Part shown: piece by piece, positions 60,967 through 64,000 of the stretch | How the letters are laid out: each line of letters begins with the position of its first letter | Position numbering within the stretch: position 1 is the stretch's first letter | Assembly (NCBI RefSeq): GCF_900111825.1 | Contig: NZ_FOJM01000004.1 | Coordinates: 65,361 to 129,360, forward strand | Direction: 5' to 3' | DNA: 64,000 nt | Source of the DNA: Pedobacter suwonensis | GTDB taxonomy: Bacteria > Bacteroidota > Bacteroidia > Sphingobacteriales > Sphingobacteriaceae | The notes under the pieces: generated by a model | Database searches by the model: none | What the model was told of the DNA's origin: nothing | The model's input: only the letters and a program-made list of their open reading frames with translations | Program-made: the position numbers and the translations under genes

Positions 60967-63900
60967 ATGTATAAAAAATTTACTGAATTACTATTCAGGA
61001 GGAACTCCTATGTATATTCCAATTATTTACTGAAAATGAAACTAACTTTTGTTTTTCTAATCGTTATGTTTCTCCAGGTAAGGGCTGAGATTTTTGCACA
61101 AAAAATCAACATCAATGCCGATAAAGCGAACCTTAAGGAAGTGATCGCACAAATCAGGAAACAAACCGATTACGATTTCCTATACAATAACGCAGACGTA
61201 AAGAAGGCGAAGCCGATTTCGTTAAAGGCGAGCAATATGGATTTGATTGCTGTGCTGGAACAATGTTTCAAAGATCAGCCGGTCCGTTATACCATAAAAA
61301 ATAAGACAATTCTCATCACCAGAAGGCCGTTACCAGTTACCAATCCCGTAAATGAGCAAAAAAAACAGCGGGTAACCGGAAGTGTTACTGATGCAGCTGA
61401 TGGCGGACCCATTGTTGGCGCAAGCGTGCTGTTAGAGGGTACAAAAACCGGTGCCACAACTGATGTAAATGGAAATTTTTCGTTAGACATACCGGGAAAC
61501 AACGCCGTTCTGGTGATCTCTTTTATAGGTTACGAAACTCAGAAAATCAACTATAACGGGCAAGCCACTATTAACGTCAGATTAAAAAAGGCAGATACTA
61601 AACTACAGGACGTTGTAGTTGTTGGTTATGGAACAAGAACTAAAGGCGCTGTAACGGGAGCCATTTCGACAGTAAAATCAGAAGTTTTCGAAAACCGGGC
61701 ACTTAATAATAGTCTTGACGCTTTACAAGGGACTATCCCCGGCTTTACCATTACTAAAGGATCAGGCCAGCCGGGTGCCGGCGAATATGGCTTTAATGTA
61801 AGGGGGTCGTCCTCAATTAATGGAAATTCTCCACTTGTGTTAGTTGATGGTGTGCCAACAAGTTTTGGAACTTTTAATACATTGAATCCGGCGGATATAG
61901 CTGAAGTAACTGTTTTGAAAGATGCCTCTGCTGCCATCTATGGCGCGCGTGCCGGAGATGGGGTGATTATTGTAACCACCAAAAAAGGCAAAAGCGGCCC
62001 ACCTGAAGTCAGTTATAGCGCTACCTTCGGCCTTAAGGAACCGAGCTATTTAAGAAAAATGCAAAATACCCTTGAGTTTGCAGAATTTATGGACGAAGGC
62101 TTGCGCAACGTAGGTATTGCCGGATTTCCACAATCTGTCTTCGATAAAATCCGTGCAAATGCACCTATGGAAGCGGTGGGCTGGAATTATAACATCACTA
62201 ATTATCCTGGATTCTTCGGTTATACAGACTGGAATAAGGAAATATATAAAAGCGCCATCCAGCAACTCCACAACATTTCAATCTCGGGTGGTGGAGAGAA
62301 CAATAATTATCTTTTTTCAGCAGGATACAATAAAGACGAGGGTATTGTGCGCTATGGGATAAATAATTCTCAACGCTATAACCTGCGCTTAAATTACGAT
62401 TTTCGCCTGACTCCAAAATTGAATCTGGAAACGCGAACCAGTTATACCAATTTAGGCAATACCAATCCAACTAATTTGGGTAATGCCCTCACAAATATAA
62501 CCAGGCAATTCCCATATCAGCCGGTATTTAATCCGTTTGGTCAATTTTATGGCTATCAGGGATATGAAAATCCCGCCCAAAGCTTATCTGAGGCCGGTAT
62601 ATCCATGGATAATACCTCAAATTTTGCCACAAATTTTAAGGCAGATTACAGTGTCATACCTGGGTTAAAGCTGACTGCGCAGGCTGCTTTGAGACTGAAT
62701 TACAATAACAATAATTATACGCTGCCAACCTTTACCCGTTACAATTACACAGGCGGTATACAGGATATTCGCCAAACACCTAACTCTGCTCAGTATAGTA
62801 ATAGCCGAAGCATAAATGAGCTTTATCAGCTTTATGCAGATTATAATACACAATTTGGGGAAAGCCACAAAATTAACATAACTGCTGGCACTTCGATAGA
62901 AAAAACCAAAAATGACGGGCAGAATACCTGGGGTTATAACTTTGTCAGCAACGATATCTTTACATTAAATCTGGCTGACAGGACAAACGTAGCCTTCGCT
63001 AATTTTGGAGGATTTTTAAACAGGCAGTCGCTTGGTTCTTATTTTGGAAGGGTAAGTTATTCCTTTAAAGATAAACTGATTCTGGATGTAACTGCCCGCG
63101 CGGACGGAAGTTCAAAGTTTGTGGAAGATAAACGGTGGAGTGCGGTATTTCCCTCAGCCGCTTTGGCTTATAATCTTTCAGAAGAGCGTTTCATCAAGTC
63201 AATAAAAGCCATCAACCAGTTGAAACTTCGTGCGTCATGGGGCAAAATGGGCAATCAAGAAATTGGTTCACTGGGTCTTTATGATTATATCCCATTGGTT
63301 ACACGGGTTATTCCGCCTGGAGAGCCGGGTGTTTACCCAATCGGTTCTCCTAATGCAGGATTACCTGGTGTAAGATCTAACCCGGCATCTGCTGACAGGA
63401 CTTGGGAAACGATAGAGAACAGAAACATTGGTTTAGATGTTGCAATGCTGAATTCTAGGTTGAGTTTTTCATTCGATTATTTTAATAAAATCAACAATGA
63501 CATGCTCGTAGCCATTGCAGTTCCTGCAACCTTCGGCGGTTCTGCCCCCTCTTCAAACCAGGGTAAACTAAAAACGAAAGGTTTTGACGCTGTTGCGACC
63601 TGGAAGGATAATGTGGGCGCCTTCAGGTATAGTGTTTCCGTTCAGTTAAGTGATGCACAGAATAAACTACTGGAACTGAAAAACACCGATAATCCACAAG
63701 TTGGCCTCAACCAGTATAGGCAAGGTTATGCAATGAATTCTTACTTCGGATATGTATTTGACGGTATTATTCAAAATCAGGCACAACTGGACAACTATAA
63801 AAAACTCCAGGGAATTCCGGCAAGAATTGGTATTGGAGATGCTATGTTCAAGGATTTAGATGGCGATGGAGTATTAACGCCATTTGGAGATAAAAGCAAA

Positions 63901-64000
63901 GGTTTAGCTGGTGATATGCAATACCTGGGTGATCTGACCCCAAGATATACTTTTTCTTCAAATATCAATCTCGGCTGGAAACAATTTGACCTGCAGATAT
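60967..64000 (+). CDS. STN-bearing SusC-family TonB receptor (3' end beyond window)
   Basis: The open frame starts at the ATG at 60967 and runs to the window edge, giving at least 1011 residues. A signal peptide is followed by an STN domain (about residues 40-115; KININADKANLKEVIAQIRKQ), a CarboxypepD_reg-like domain (about 130-215; VTGSVTDAADGGPIVGASVL) and a plug (DVVVVGYGTRTKGAVTGAIS, VTVLKDASAAIYGARAGDGVIIVTTKKG), then barrel strands. The STN domain talks to FecR, so this is the sensing receptor of the ECF circuit. It begins about 150 bases after fecR. The SusD gene, if any, is outside the window. Confidence 0.92.
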   Translation, partial: MYKKFTELLFRRNSYVYSNYLLKMKLTFVFLIVMFLQVRAEIFAQKININADKANLKEVIAQIRKQTDYDFLYNNADVKKAKPISLKASNMDLIAVLEQCFKDQPVRYTIKNKTILITRRPLPVTNPVNEQKKQRVTGSVTDAADGGPIVGASVLLEGTKTGATTDVNGNFSLDIPGNNAVLVISFIGYETQKINYNGQATINVRLKKADTKLQDVVVVGYGTRTKGAVTGAISTVKSEVFENRALNNSLDALQGTIPGFTITKGSGQPGAGEYGFNVRGSSSINGNSPLVLVDGVPTSFGTFNTLNPADIAEVTVLKDASAAIYGARAGDGVIIVTTKKGKSGPPEVSYSATFGLKEPSYLRKMQNTLEFAEFMDEGLRNVGIAGFPQSVFDKIRANAPMEAVGWNYNITNYPGFFGYTDWNKEIYKSAIQQLHNISISGGGENNNYLFSAGYNKDEGIVRYGINNSQRYNLRLNYDFRLTPKLNLETRTSYTNLGNTNPTNLGNALTNITRQFPYQPVFNPFGQFYGYQGYENPAQSLSEAGISMDNTSNFATNFKADYSVIPGLKLTAQAALRLNYNNNNYTLPTFTRYNYTGGIQDIRQTPNSAQYSNSRSINELYQLYADYNTQFGESHKINITAGTSIEKTKNDGQNTWGYNFVSNDIFTLNLADRTNVAFANFGGFLNRQSLGSYFGRVSYSFKDKLILDVTARADGSSKFVEDKRWSAVFPSAALAYNLSEERFIKSIKAINQLKLRASWGKMGNQEIGSLGLYDYIPLVTRVIPPGEPGVYPIGSPNAGLPGVRSNPASADRTWETIENRNIGLDVAMLNSRLSFSFDYFNKINNDMLVAIAVPATFGGSAPSSNQGKLKTKGFDAVATWKDNVGAFRYSVSVQLSDAQNKLLELKNTDNPQVGLNQYRQGYAMNSYFGYVFDGIIQNQAQLDNYKKLQGIPARIGIGDAMFKDLDGDGVLTPFGDKSKGLAGDMQYLGDLTPRYTFSSNINLGWKQFDLQI

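Overview
The window reads as a chromosomal segment of a Bacteroidota bacterium, most likely a Sphingobacteriaceae member close to Pedobacter. The basis is its gene content (SusC/SusD pairs, an ECF sigma/FecR/SusC relay, TamL-TamB, a HemC-HemD fusion, large-form IspG, a PNGase F-like enzyme), Bacteroidota-type -7 boxes (TAnnTTTG) before several genes, and many dispersed intergenic repeats. The genus is an inference from gene style; no rRNA or tRNA gene was seen.

Layout. 13-1884 is parE; its partner parC lies at 16924-19803. Between them are an AT-rich accessory island (2862-4610: zinc-ribbon membrane protein, small secreted Gly/Ala-rich peptide, SpoIIM/DUF95 protein, polytopic membrane protein) followed by a decayed IS3-family transposase (4801-5084), then on the minus strand tamB, tamL and a YihY/BrkB protein, then cdd and a PNGase F-like glycosidase, then a three-copy tandem repeat. 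After parC come a TPP riboswitch controlling a PnuC-family (probably thiamine) transporter, an acyl-CoA dehydrogenase-like flavoprotein, msrA, an unknown lipoprotein, an RlmI-like methyltransferase, a PIN/DUF2281 toxin-antitoxin pair and an MlaE-MlaF lipid transporter pair. 26.9-30.0 kb holds an SDR and three envelope proteins (PspC, LiaF-like, GYF_2-RDD). ispG, a YbdG-like MscS channel, a decayed UPF0158 gene, an alpha/beta hydrolase and a DoxX protein follow.

36.8-48.0 kb is a heme biosynthesis region: hemA, hemCD fusion, hemB, hemL, a two-component system with a TPR membrane protein, hemE, a zeta-toxin-like pair and hemJ. It covers glutamyl-tRNA to coproporphyrinogen III plus the protoporphyrinogen oxidase step; hemF/hemN and hemH are not in the window.

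49.3-58.7 kb is a polysaccharide utilisation locus: SusC, SusD, a DUF1735/discoidin-like surface lipoprotein and an unassigned secreted enzyme on the minus strand, with a divergent GntR-type regulator. 59.0-64.0 kb is an ECF sigma factor, a FecR anti-sigma factor and an STN-bearing SusC receptor that runs off the window, i.e. a trans-envelope induction circuit.

The best candidate for something undescribed is the 2862-4610 island, whose roughly 60-residue mature peptide beside a DUF95 protein recalls circular/class II bacteriocin loci, unusual for this phylum. Other notable points are a TPP riboswitch with a palindromic repeat in its P3 arm, an in-frame intergenic-type repeat inside ispG, and a zeta-toxin pair threaded between hemE and hemJ.
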